Below are positions 35,801 through 45,827 of a stretch of DNA of 64,000 nt, one piece after another; the first letter of the stretch is position 1, and each line of letters starts with the position of its first letter. The stretch spans positions 4,900,001 through 4,964,000 of the forward strand of contig JAJEKV010000064.1 in assembly GCA_021234155.1 (NCBI GenBank), read 5' to 3'. The stretch comes from Isoetes taiwanensis (Eukaryota > Streptophyta > Lycopodiopsida > Isoetales > Isoetaceae). A model generated the notes under the pieces. The model did not search any database, was not told where the DNA came from, and saw only the letters and a list, made by a program, of their open reading frames with translations. A program made the translations under genes and the position numbers.

Positions 35801-37981
35801 GATTTGTAGCATCATGACAAACATTACCTTACTTATCATCTCTAAAAAAGCACATAGATAGCATTCAAGTAACAGCAAATATTTCTACTGTCGTCTAAGA
35901 ATACTGTAATCTATTCAAGGGAAGGGAGGGAGATTAATTGGACAGATCAACAGGAAAACCTTTTGCAAGACTTTGACATTTATTGGCTTTCCCGTAATAC
36001 TGTGTTCGGCTTGTGAAGACATCTGCATTAAAACAAAATCCTTAATTGAGAAAAAGAAAAGACAACTAGCATTAGCATACTATCTATAATTGTCAAGTCA
36101 TCCGAATGTAAAATGACATTTAATTGATATATGAAAACTTCAGCTCATGCACTGGATATCGTATTTTAGAGCTAGTAAATAAATAGCAATATTGGTGCTT
36201 GATGAGAATGTCTCTGTTCTAAATGATAATAAAAACTCGTTATGTGATACAATACGTGATCTTCACTAAAGAGTTTGCATAGATAATGCAAATTCGGTTG
36301 GAACAGCCACATTCAGAAGTATTTTCGGATATAGATAAAGTCAGTATTGTTCAACTAACCTACACTATGATATTTTTGTGCAAATAAAAATTTCGGTAAA
36401 GATCAGCATCATGCTCAAGACACCTGCCATCTGTATGCCAAAAATTCTTCACGAAATGCTTTAGCTTCTGCTTTCTTCTCTTCAATTTGTTCTTGTATTT
36501 TGTCAATCTTTTCATCATATTCCAGGATCAACCGATCCAATTCATCTTTTGCTTTTGCCCATTCTGATAATTCCTGAAAGGGACAGAAGATAAACAGCAT
36601 GAGATGCCAACCTAAAACTTCTGGATTATAAGAACTGAAACTAAGTTTTATGCTTGTTGCAACAAGCATAAAGTTTTTCTTCTTATCTGACTAGAAAATG
36701 CTCTTCAGTATATAAGAGAGGATGATTGACCTGAATGAACAAAAAAAGACATAAGACAACTACTCTATTTTTTCAGAAAGTAACACATGGACTAAAAAAG
36801 CATCTAGAGTACCCAATGCCAAGAATATGCAACCTGGAAAGTGTTCAAGGGAGTGCAAAAATCTTCTATTAAGGCTTCAAGGCCTCCAAAGCCTAATTGA
36901 TGCATCATCTTCCAAGCATCCTCATTCAAACCCCACCAAAAAGGAAGCTCTGCTGACACAAAGGCTATAAGATGCATTGAGTAGGCAAAAAAGGGGACAT
37001 CTTGATAGCTTTTAGAGCATCTTCATAATAAAAATATGAATGGTATCTTCTAGCAGAACATAACTCCAGAGGGTGAATGTTAATAGGGGAATTAGATGCT
37101 CTTGAGCTAACACCAAGAACAATATGACAAATCTGAAGCAATTGTAAGCATACATGCAAATAACATAAGGTGGTCCTGTCTGCATGTCAAATTCCTGTAT
37201 CAAGACCTCTAATGTCACACTTGAACTTACTATTAAATGCGTAGAGCCTAATCAAGGATTCATCTTCTGCAAAACTTAAGGACATAGGGATCACATCATT
37301 ATGCTTGGACAGGGCAGGGCAGGCATTAGTCCCATTTGTGTCTTCTTATGGGACCTCTCCACAATTATGGACGATGCAACTCAGGGTATTTCATTCTGAT
37401 AACTTTTCCCAATAACAACAACATGACTTTAATCAACCAGAAGACTTACAGTTTGTAGCAAGGAATCAGCCCCTTCAAGAAAAAGCTTTGTGCCAATTGT
37501 AGATCTCCTTTTCTGTAAAACAAGAAGGCGTCTTTCCAGCACTTTATTTTCAGTACCTAGGTCATCTAGCTCGCCCTTCCCTTCCTGAAATTCAAGATCA
37601 TGTCATTGGAAAACGTAAAAATGATACTTAAACTGGGTGATCCAGGCAGTTCAGATACCGTAATAAGGGCCTCTACTTCTTGCACCTCTACAACAGGTTC
37701 AGCTGAAGCATCTCCTCCAGTACCTTCAGCCTGAAGATTGTGAAAGACACTTTGGAAATTAAACATACATCACGAGAACGATAAACGACTTGTTTAAGAA
37801 AATCCACCTCTTCAGCTTCAGGTGATTGCTCCTCTCTTGGTTCGTCTTGGTTCTCCTGCACATTGGACAACAGACTCAAAACATAGCCCCGTTTAATCAA
37901 CCTAACTTTTTATAGGGTAACTTATGTGATACTGACATCCTCCTCCTCCGCTGCAAGGATTGGGTTGTCCACCTCTGCCAT
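17828..37981 (-). CDS. CCDC96: CCDC96/FAP184-like axonemal coiled-coil protein (10 exons)
   Basis: Exons on the minus strand: 37981-37937, 37855-37808, 37730-37659, 37584-37450, 36573-36424, 36022-35960, 32527-32345, 31098-30988, 22301-22188 and 18100-17828. Together they give about 397 residues, and all nine introns are phase 0 with GT-AG ends. The start is the ATG at 37981 (MAEVDNPILAAEEED). Residues 1-60 are acidic; residues 80-355 are coiled coil. The signature LHLVDFEQLKIEN lies at about 214-226 in exon 7, followed by LRKKTTHVVNVLTHYQEKLQ in exon 8, the hallmark of the CCDC96/CCDC113 (DUF4201) family. The acidic N-terminus favours CCDC96 over CCDC113. In ciliates and algae (FAP184), CCDC96 forms a complex with CCDC113 beside the nexin-dynein regulatory complex and is needed for normal ciliary beating. 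In a plant this means swimming sperm. The exon 2 donor at 37807 was chosen because the alternative (37768) would leave a 38-bp intron. The introns of 3.4, 8.7 and 4.1 kb contain transposons. Confidence 0.9.
20160..20596 (+). pseudogene. Possible LINE ORF1 (RRM-type) fragment in CCDC96 intron 9
   Basis: The plus-strand frame 20267-20596 has MVQGLLEEVQED near its start and IVKFTVADVVVRDAILCHR, KLKDVSMYVDYYL and later QQES.RPKLARVR. This spacing resembles the RRM plus C-terminal domain of L1-type ORF1 proteins (a beta-strand V.GL.E, then VKF....RD.IL..R..L, then DLT..Q). No RT follows. The similarity is weak and by eye. The next 300 bp (20689-20900) are a low-complexity stretch with repeats of CCTCAGGGTGCT type. 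Confidence 0.4.
23210..24450. repeat. Foldback element in CCDC96 intron 8
   Basis: The core is a long inverted repeat: 24055-24109 pairs with 24119-24174 (GAATTTGAAGGACC, AATTTCTGAATGAAATTTTGAG and their complements) around a 9-bp centre. Outside it, ACGAAATTTTAACCATCTTC (about 23309) is the complement of sequence near 24032-24052. GC-rich GGCGGCGCC-type blocks occur at 23213, 23400 and 24400. A 61-bp tandem duplication lies at 23730-23851. This fits a foldback or Mutator-like non-autonomous transposon; outer ends are not defined. Confidence 0.65.
25252..25317. repeat. 33-bp tandem duplication
   Basis: Two direct copies of a unit starting GCAGAGGGTTGTAA with a few mismatches. Intronic. Confidence 0.8.
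26103..26201. repeat. 50-bp tandem duplication
   Basis: Two direct copies of TGCAATAGCTGATTAGAC..., differing at two or three bases. Intronic. Confidence 0.85.
27631..27748. repeat. 63-bp tandem duplication
   Basis: Two direct copies beginning TGCTTAGCATGTGC with several mismatches, so older than the neighbouring duplications. Intronic. Confidence 0.75.
28151..28330 (-). mobile_element. LINE 3'-end fragment, reverse orientation
   Basis: This 180-bp piece is the reverse complement of the 3' UTR and (TTCTA)n tail of the LINE at 11152-12560. Shared blocks include GACCAATTGGCC, GGACCCAAACAAAAAGAGAG and GAAGGGTTTTCG. It is a 5'-truncated insertion in CCDC96 intron 8, which shows the family produced several copies. 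Confidence 0.85.
28390..30860 (+). mobile_element. Degraded L1-type LINE RT in CCDC96 intron 8
   Basis: Broken plus-strand frames follow plant L1 ORF2 order: KDIKYRDCFEELV and VWMEFLGNCFKSIGN (RT start), then KLIHLKLDFKKVYDGV near 29040 (palm, FEKAYD), then SCGHEIM. Near 29330-29400 is FDIVTEGLS.LILAAVEEGV, and thumb-like sequence lies further on (30000-30600). It is full of stops, with an internal 79-bp tandem duplication at 29171-29328. It is in the opposite orientation to the host gene. Confidence 0.7.
29171..29328. repeat. 79-bp perfect tandem duplication
   Basis: Two adjacent copies starting TGCATCTGGAGTTG look identical, so the duplication is recent compared with the decayed LINE that contains it. 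Confidence 0.9.
31560..32340. other. Intron 7 sequence, nothing recognised
   Basis: Non-coding sequence between exons 7 and 8 of CCDC96, without identifiable repeats. Confidence 0.4.
33020..33420 (-). pseudogene. Ty1/copia RT fragment in CCDC96 intron 6
   Basis: Minus-strand frames read MNGDLEEDLYLSLPPG, YVCNLRRSLYDLKQASRHW and, after a frame change, VIVLLPYIDDSIMTGN. These are the copia RT motifs AFL.GDLEE..Y, LYGLKQAPR.W and YVDD. It is frameshifted and lacks the rest of pol. About 70 bp of it (33313-33385) are repeated at 33478-33550. Confidence 0.85.
33740..34737 (+). pseudogene. Ty1/copia gag-protease fragment in CCDC96 intron 6
   Basis: An upstream part resembles copia gag (NYFTWRDAFETNLNLRGL). 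The 228-codon frame 34051-34737 holds a degenerate CCHC knuckle (WYCGKKSHVKHAC) and the copia protease start VDSGTTKHLTG. It lies on the opposite strand from the RT fragment at 33020-33420, so either the element was rearranged or two copia elements are involved. Confidence 0.8.
34740..35958. other. Intron 6 remainder, nothing recognised
   Basis: About 1.2 kb with short open frames (for example 35427-35792) but no protein motif or clear repeat. Confidence 0.4.
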
Positions 37982-38996
37982 TTGCGACGGATTCGTGTTC
38001 CTCTGAGTTCTGAGCTTAGCTGCTGCAGGAGCCGAGTTTGCAGTTTAGGAGCTTTGGGGATTTGAAAGGTTGATGGCTGATCTGGAATTGGTGATGTGGC
38101 ATATTATCTTCCGTATTCATCGTGATATTTCTAGCCATTGAGGAGTGCATTGTTTCCACCTAGCAATCCACTTAGTAGAGGATGACGTCCCAAAATCGAC
38201 GATTTTGCTAATGGTTTGGCAAGAAACATGGGGATATTTCTTAAGTACTAGGGAAAGTCTAGGTCGAGGAATTTCTGAGAGTATGCCTTGTGGCTGAAGC
38301 CTGCCCATAGCCGAATCAAGAGCCATCGAGGGATATTCTCGAGGGAATATTCTTAGACCTAAACTTCATGGTTCAAATTTCCACGCCCTGTTTTTGTGTT
38401 CTCTGTTTCTCTGCCGGAAATCCGACAAATCTTCAAGAGTTGCTCTGTAAAACTTGAAAACTATTAATGTATAAGCTCTCATGCTAGAACTTGGCTTCTA
38501 TTCACAAAAAATGCAATAATACATCTGAGCCTAAACCATCTTCCATAAAATGATGTCCAAATCACAACACAGAAATTTGTTGCTTCTAAATAAAAGCTTA
38601 GAAACTCTATTCTGCCTTAAGAACTCAAAGACAGAGCCAGCGGCATCTTAGGAGCCCTCAATCCGTTCAAAATCCCCTTAAAACCCACTAAATTGCTCTA
38701 GAAATACAAACCTTGATGAAGATCTTGATAATACATATGCCATAGCCGTCTGTAGCCATATCTTGCTCAGGATTCTAACCTCTAAAATAAGTTGTTCTAG
38801 TTCAAAACGGCATGATCAAATTACAGGAAGCGGATGATTCAACAAAAATCGCCAGATCAAAGCTGCTTCAAGAAAATCTGCCGGATCAAAGCTGTCGGAT
38901 CCCTTCCGTGATAGGGGAAGGGGAGGGATGAGAGAGGAAGCAGGGGATCAGGGAAGGGGGCCAGTGCGGTGCCGCTCCATAAATGACGAATAAGTA
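37982..38996 (-). promoter_or_regulatory. Presumed promoter and 5' UTR region of CCDC96
   Basis: Sequence upstream of the CCDC96 start codon. No clear TATA box could be chosen by eye, and a short open frame on the same strand (38117-38326) has no recognisable motif. The region is included on position alone. Confidence 0.35.
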
Positions 38997-39228
38997 GGCA
39001 CGGCCACATGACCTCTTTCTAGGTACTCCTCTCCCCCTTTTTCAAATTTTGGGGGTGGAGGCTCCCACTTTAATGTGGAGGTGAGTTTTGGGTACCCTTA
39101 CTTTTGGTCCCCCTCCTTAACAATTTAGTTGACATTTTCGGAGGCCCTCTTTTCTTTTTGGAGGCCCACTCCTCTCCCGTATGGGAAACTATGGAGGGGG
39201 GTATTAAAACCTCTCATGTGGCCGTGCC
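38997..39228. mobile_element. MITE, 232 bp, TA target duplication
   Basis: The left end GGCACGGCCACATGA and right end TCATGTGGCCGTGCC are perfect 15-bp inverted repeats, flanked on both sides by TA. The interior is non-coding. TA duplication with GG-starting ends fits a Tc1/mariner- or PIF/Harbinger-type MITE. It lies about 1 kb upstream of the CCDC96 start. Confidence 0.85.
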
Positions 39229-39230
39229 TA

Positions 39231-40085
39231 GTTTTATGGCTTATAACTTTAGGGGAAATTTAGCGTAATTTGAACCATGTGTTCATTATGTTGGGCATAA
39301 AGGCGTAAATGATTCTTCGGCACAATTCTTGGTATTAAACCATGGGAGGAGAATGTGCGGAAGTAGCTGAACCTTTGTTTTTTATTCAGTGGGACAAATT
39401 CGGCCTTCACCCATTTCATTTCTTTCCCTTTCTTTCTCCTTTAGCCTGTGTGATTTAATCGTGATTTAATTGCAAATGCATCGAATGAATGGTCCTGCAT
39501 GCACAAATTTTTATTGAAAACTCTTCTCTGTATTTACGCCCTATAAAAGCTCCCTTTGCTTGTCGCTTTTTCCATACTTGATTTCTCAGATGCATTGCTA
39601 TGGACATTTTCGTTGTAGAGAATGAGCAATGGAATTGGCAAAATGCATCCATATGACATGTTTATTTTCAATGGTTCGGGCACGTATTACTATTTGTGCA
39701 CGTATTGTTTGTCATATGGGGAGCGATATTTTGTACATGGGTCTGAGGTGTATATTTCTAAACTCTGGATTTGGCATAATTCTAAGAATATGCTGGGATC
39801 CAATGATCCAAAAAAACCTATACGAAGTGATCCATTATAGGGAATTTGTTAGTAGAGCATAGTGCTTGTTTAATTTGATACCTATGTAAATTAATATTCA
39901 TGCAAGGTACACATGAATACGACCAAAAACTCATAGGGTTCCTATGCATCTCAGTAGGTTTTCACAAGTTAGAGAGTCTGGTAGTTGCACCTGCAAGCCA
40001 CCAATAAAAAGAACAAAGAAGGGTATATCTAGTTACATGAACCTGATCATATATTGGACAATATACCTGACAATGGCTTAGCATC
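39231..40085. other. No recognisable gene
   Basis: About 0.85 kb without supported features; its right part may be the 3' end of the adjacent L1 remnant. Confidence 0.4.
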
Positions 40086-40089
40086 AAGG

Positions 40090-42640
40090 AAAAAGAATAT
40101 TGCCCTCTCGAGTTTTCGAGGAAAACCCTAGTGATACGCCCTCATCAAAGGACTTAGACATAGGTTTATTGGCTTAAATCACGTAATCCCCAAAAAACCC
40201 CCAAAAAACCTGATAAAAAGGATCTCTAATGCTAAAATAAGGGAGAAGAAGTCGATGTCGTCATTGTCTCTATACACAAAAATACTAAGGAATCAACCTA
40301 ATTCCTGAGAACTTTCCAAATGTTCTAGGATCCCAAGTCCCCTTGCCACTTCGGGATGTACACACTTCTACCAAGCCACTTTAACCATCGCACCTTCCTC
40401 ATTTTCTCCCCAAATAAAATCACATACAAGAGGAAATTTCCTGCATCTTGCTCTCTAGTGCCAAAATTGTAGAAGCCATGTAAATATACATAGAACATAA
40501 TACTTGACCTTGCTACTGTGATTCTACCGGCCATCAGACCTTACCACCTTTCCACCAATTGAGATGTCGACGCAAACTGACCAAAATGTCTTCTCAGATT
40601 ACGTTTGCAGAAATGTCAATACCAAACGATGTATCTAATAATTTTGATCATCTACCCTATGGCTGCATTTGCCAAGGAAAATTAGTTAACATGGCTGGCA
40701 ATGGCTTTGATGAGGGCCACAAAGCCGAGCACTTTGCTCAGTTGAGAAGGCAACTCAATAGAAAACATATCCAAACGCTCTTTTGCATTTATCAGATTCT
40801 CCTTGTCGGCTTGTAAGAAGAGAAAATAATTGTGTGCATACTAATTTCCAACTTGTTGGAAACCATTCATCGTTCTCAAACCCTCTATGACGCCATCTTC
40901 AACTGCAGAGATCATAAATTGAGAGAGTGCTTTTGCCACAATTGTAAATAGGAAAGGTGGTAATGGGCAACTTTGACAAATGTCACAGCGAATGCTAAGA
41001 TGGGAGAAGACTCGCCATAACAATGCACAGTTGTCCTAGTAGAAGTAAGAAGTTCCATTCACCACATATGTAAAATCCTCCCTACAACCAAAGGCTGGCA
41101 TCATTTTCGTCAAGAAATCCTATTGGATGCTATCAAATGTCTTAGAAAAGTCTAACTTGAGATAAGCTATCTTCTAACCAGTTTTTCGTGCGCACTGGAT
41201 ACCTTCAAAGGCAGCCACAACGTTGTTAAGGATATGTCGCCATCGAATAAAACCAGTTTGCATACCATTGATGAACTCCATCAGCACTGATTGAAGACTC
41301 AGAGATAGGGCCTTCGCAATTATCATAAGACAACAACATAATTGGAGGCAATAAGAGATGGAAATAAGGCCCTTTCACTTTAGGAAGAAGTGTAATGCAA
41401 CCAGTATTAAGTCTAGAATCCAAAGCAAGTCCTCGTATATCTGCAACACTAAATCATCCAGCCATTCTCAGTATATCTGAAAGAATAGCATAGGAATCCC
41501 ATTCAAATTATGACATTTGGGAAGCCATTGCATGCGGCATGCATCTTGGAAATCTTGGTTAGTGACTGGTACTTGTAACTCTTGCCTCTTCTCAATAGAC
41601 ACCCTATATGAGATCTTAGTTAGCACAATTTCTTCCATCACATCACTGAATTGATTTAGAAGAACTGAGAGAAATGCTCAAATGCAAATTGTTTGATATC
41701 AGCAAGAAGATGAAGAATTTGACCATGAGGCAACACTAGTAAGGACATTGCCATTGCGTAGCCTCAAAAGTTGCCCATCAAGCTGAACCTTCCGTCTACC
41801 CCATGACTTTGTGAAGGTTTTAATGGCAGCCAGAGCCTTAACCATGTCTGCCATCCCAGAATCACACCGAAAAGCCAGAGACCAACTATGTTGGCAACAC
41901 TCTGAGAATTTAGCCTCTTTGAACATTGTTCTCGTGAGTCTGATTAAGACCATTCCCGTCGAAATAAATTGCGAGGTATGGTCAGATACTATAGTGGACA
42001 AAATATTCTATGGATGAGCTAAGGAGCAAGGCCCATTAGTAAGGTGCTCATATAGCATCTGTGTCGGCCCCAACCCCATCCACTTATTGCATCAGATGAA
42101 AGTACGATCTCCAGATAATTTCATCAGGTGTGCAGACTATCCAACAGAAGCAACTATTATTCTCGCTCAAAACCTTGTAACACATCTGAATTGCATCCAT
42201 ACCTATCCTGAATAGTCTCAACCATATTAAAATCTCCGATCAACGACCAAGCAAGCCCTACATCCCAAATGCCCAGAGAGTGCCTCTCTACTAGGTATTA
42301 TTATGGGCGTAGATATTCACCTCCCTTCCAGCCATTTAATGATAACCCATCTACCCCAACAGTTAGCAAGAGTAAATATTCTCTGAACACATCTTCCAAG
42401 CAATGGCGTAGCCACTTTTGCAATTGTAGCATACTGAGACTAAACATGTCCAAAAGAATACAGGTGTCACCTTTGTGACATTATGCTTCTATAGACAAAG
42501 AATACCTGGATCAAGCTCATGAATGGCAAGTGCAACTCTCGTTCGCTTACTTGGGAATGAGTGGATCCCATGAACATTCTAGCTCAATAGCTTTTTGTCC
42601 ATTATGAGAATAGGGGTACTTCCTCAGCTTCTTCTTTCAT
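40090..42640 (-). mobile_element. Degraded L1-type LINE (endonuclease and RT)
   Basis: Reading on the minus strand: NVHGIHSFPSKRTRVALAIH near 42570 (start of the apurinic endonuclease), IGDFNMVETIQDRYG near 42230 (the GDFN motif), then RT pieces LNTGCITLLPKVKGPYF (about 41400) and CPLPPFLFTIVAKALSQFM (about 40950). Near 40500-40330 is a thumb region with HGFYNFGTREQDAGN and KWQGDLGS. The order matches plant L1 ORF2. Many stops and frame changes; dead. Confidence 0.85.
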
Positions 42641-42820
42641 CCATGCCTACTAGGAGAAAAAGTTCTTTGACTTAACTCATAGGGCACAAGCGCACAGGAT
42701 TTTCCAGAGAATTAAAGTTCATAAATAGACAGTTTCGTCCACCCAAAACAACACCCTAGCTATCTTATCGAAGGCCATCTCCTCTGAGATCCATTGCAAT
42801 CGCAGAACCTACAATGGTAT

Positions 42821-43370
42821 TTACAAATATTGGGTATAGCTGGGGATACTTGGGGATAGTTTGCCTCTACTTATACTTATCGTGGGCATAGTTGGGGCCC
42901 CAAAAGGTGACACACTAGGTCGAATGAAGCCCAATCTGAGGAGCTCTTGTAACTGCTTCTTAAGTTCTGTTAACTCAGGAGTACCCATTCGATATGGAGC
43001 TTTGCTGGTAGGCTTGGAGCCTAGTTCTAAGGTAATTTCACACTCCACACCTCTAAAGGGTGGCAACCGATGAATTTCTTTCGGAAAAAGGTCATGGTAC
43101 TCCCGAAGAACAAGTGCTATTGCTGGAGGCAAGCTATCAAGAACTTCATCTTGCTTAGACTTGACTTCTATTGAAGCAAGTCGAATCATGCCAATAACCT
43201 GAGATTTCACACCGCGTATAAGAGAACTGAACTGGGCTATGGCACTATCCTTGCCTTCTACTAGGGCCATCGTGGTACTACTCTGTTTTGAAAGTAATGT
43301 TTACTTAGCCAGAGTTCTGCTTCAAATCTTTAGAGCGAATTGTCTGCTAACAATTGATCTGAACAGTAAA
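42821..43370 (-). pseudogene. Gypsy pol fragment (protease-RT linker and RT start)
   Basis: The frame 43270-42821 contains LREYHDLFPKEIHRLPPFRG, ECEITLELGSKP, KAPYRMGTPELTELKKQLQE and GFIRPSVSPFGAP, the standard sequence leading into Ty3/gypsy RT. It is close to the equivalent region at about 57000-57300 but is a separate copy. Its upstream part is interrupted at 43374 by a CACTA end. Confidence 0.85.
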
Positions 43371-43373
43371 ACT

Positions 43374-43701
43374 CACTACAAGAGAAGGGGTCAATTAGTG
43401 TCACTTATTGTGCCAAAATTTAGGCTAGAATTGTAACTCAATTTTTTTAAAAAATTGACGCTATAGGTGACACATACTGGTGACACAAAAGTAGCAATGA
43501 GAATGTCATATATAATGTTAACCTTTTTGTCACCTATAGTGTGAGTGCCAACGTTACCTTTAATGTCAAATATAGTATCACATATATAGTCAACTTTAAT
43601 ATCAAGCATAATGTCACCATTAATGTCAGTGGTAGAGTCGCCTATAGAATCTATAATGCTAAAAGTTTTGTCACAAATTGAGTCATATATACTGCCATCT
43701 C
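43374..43701 (+). mobile_element. CACTA (En/Spm) transposon end with subterminal repeats
   Basis: Starts CACTACAAGAGAAG, the typical plant CACTA terminus. It is followed by repeated short units (variants of TAATGTCAC and GTCACCTATAG in both orientations), as in the subterminal regions where the transposase binds. It is cut off at 43702 by the gypsy LTR. No transposase is present. Confidence 0.7.
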
Positions 43702-45180
43702 TGTGACGTCCCCTACTTTGTCTACGATGCTCCCATCGTATCGGAAAGCAGAGTTCATCCCCCTGGCAGCCAGACTAACAGGGGCCATCCACCTGACACC
43801 AATCCTTTGACAAGGGACTGATGAGGAAGAATGGATGGGTCATTTGTCCCCTCTTCCCTCGGGACCGTCCTAGCTGCGGAAGCGTGAGTAAACATAAGCA
43901 CATGACATCAATATATAAACATAGTCACCTCGAAGGGTGACTACAACATAACATACATGTAATAGCACATCAACAATATCATCATCACATGGGGAATCCT
44001 ACCCAATGGCTCAGACTCCAGGGTATGGACTGACGGCTTGGGCCTTCAGAAGTCATTGCAGACGGAGTTCATAAGAATGGACTGGGCTGGCATAGGAACA
44101 TGGTTGTTGGGTAGTCCGCTCCATTCGCCCCTCCCGCGCACACTTTTGTAGGGACTGGACCGTAGCCTATCGGGTACATAGCCCCCCAGTCCCGATGAGG
44201 CAGCAGGAGAGTCACCTCCCCTCCAGAGGCATGCATGCCCATCACAGGCGGCTAGAGGGCCACTGCCCGTATTCGACTTGAACCTCATTGAAGGTGACGC
44301 ATCACCCAAGAGGTGTCGAGCTCGTGCCTTGCCCACACGCACTGGCAAACCATTAAGCCTAGCCCACTAAGATCCCCGGTAGGCTTTACACATCAGAGGG
44401 ATCAATCAGTGATGGGACAAGTCCCCCTTATTCCACCGGTCTAGCCCCGCCACTCACAACCAGGCGGGCTCTTGTACACAGGCCATATTAATTGGGAATT
44501 AATGAGGTTATCTAGGATCATCTGCTACTGAATGTTTTAGGGTCTCTACCCCCCTTCCCACATACACAGGAGAGCATAGAATGGAACATCATCATCATCA
44601 AAGACCGAAATACTGAATAAGATCTAATCTATCTTACCTAAACATACATGGTTAGGTTCCTTCGTTATGGCTGGTGATCTTAGGATCTACAAGGCTGCTA
44701 AGACTGATCTAATATACTATCCTAGCTCATTGCTGGGCTAAGAGTCGGTTTTCCACAACAGAATCGCAGGTTACCTGATCCTTGGCTTGCTCCAGTTCCC
44801 CGAATCGCGTCCATGCCTTCGTTCTTGCTGAAGATAGCTGCTCCTGAGGGATCTATTGTGCAAAGTCGGATGCGGAATAGCAGCTTGCCTTGGCCGGCAT
44901 GGCTCAGGGAAGCCAAAATGAGAAAATGGGAAAGGTTAAGGGTTCCCCCTTTTGTTTCTTATACATGAACTTTTAGGGTTAGGTTAGAAGGGACTAAATG
45001 GGGTATTGCCACTTGGCAAGGGGGTTTAATTGCATATGTTTAATATACATGTGCAACATACGAGGTTGCCCCCTAGGCGTAACTCTTTACGGCTCTGAAG
45101 TACTTGTCATGGTGACATGTACGTGTGACGTGGCAGTATAATATATGTATTCGAACCATATGTTATGCTGGAACGACACA
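43702..45180 (-). mobile_element. 3' LTR of element B
   Basis: Starts TGTGTCGTTCCAGC at 45180, next to a polypurine tract, and ends GGGGACGTCACA at 43702 (about 1.48 kb). It is highly similar to the partial 5' LTR at 63362-64000, for example in the shared ACGATGCTCCCATCGTATCG block. Relative to that copy it lacks about 20-30 bp at two places near 44150-44190. Confidence 0.9.
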
Positions 45181-45215
45181 ATCTCCCCACCTTGAATTGA
45201 TGTTGTCCTCAGCAT
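45181..45215 (-). other. Polypurine tract of element B
   Basis: Minus-strand AAGGTGGGGAGATTG lies directly before the LTR start, preceded by ATGCTGAGGACAACATC. The same arrangement occurs at 4021-4056 in the plus-strand relative. Confidence 0.75.
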
Positions 45216-45800
45216 CACGCGTCTCCCCACCTTGGAAACCTGCATATCCTGCAATACATTTCATGCATATAATTTTACAACACAATTACCCCAAGGTAGT
45301 ATTTAGTTTAATTTTCATAACACATCCTTGTTCAATATCATACTATGATACGGGGATCTTTCGCCCCCTTACTTTATCATCTATTATTCACAAAATTTTT
45401 ATGGTTTACGCTATTATCATTAACATAGTTCCGATATTTTCTAATTAAGGTTCCATTTGGTCTCTTTGCAATACATCATGACAAAACATGTGTTGCAAGC
45501 CTTCGCAGTGCGACCTTCCTGCCGCTAGACTCCCCTATTGGCCTGCAGGCCCAACACTACGTCAGTATACATTTAATTATTTTAAAGTTGGTTGTTAGGG
45601 AGCCACCCATTAATTACAATTTATATGGATGCAAGGCTATTCTCCCGGCGTAGGAAGATTATGTTTCTTCCATCTTGGCCATGGAGACAACACCCTATCA
45701 TGCCTAAGATGATCATTCATGCCTACACTTTTAGTTGCCTTTGGCGTGAAGGATGGCGTCCTTCCCGTAGTAGGCATTGACTAGAGGTGTTTTCCTATCA
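45216..45800 (-). other. 3' untranslated region of element B
   Basis: Non-coding sequence between the LINE remnant and the polypurine tract. Motifs such as GGCATGATAGGG recall the 3' UTR repeats of the plus-strand element at 3240-3620. Confidence 0.5.
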
Positions 45801-45827
45801 ATGCATGCCTGAATGACCTCTTATCTC

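Noticed and set aside
36415-36669. Exon 5 of CCDC96 as a separate small gene starting upstream at 36669
   Set aside because: The upstream part is intron sequence; a good acceptor at 36574 joins the coiled-coil part in phase with neighbouring exons.
43702-45180. Open frames inside LTRs (for example 44046-44348, and similar ones at 9868-10337 and 63644-63940)
   Set aside because: Conserved between LTR copies only because the LTRs are homologous; different frames are open in different copies and there is no domain.
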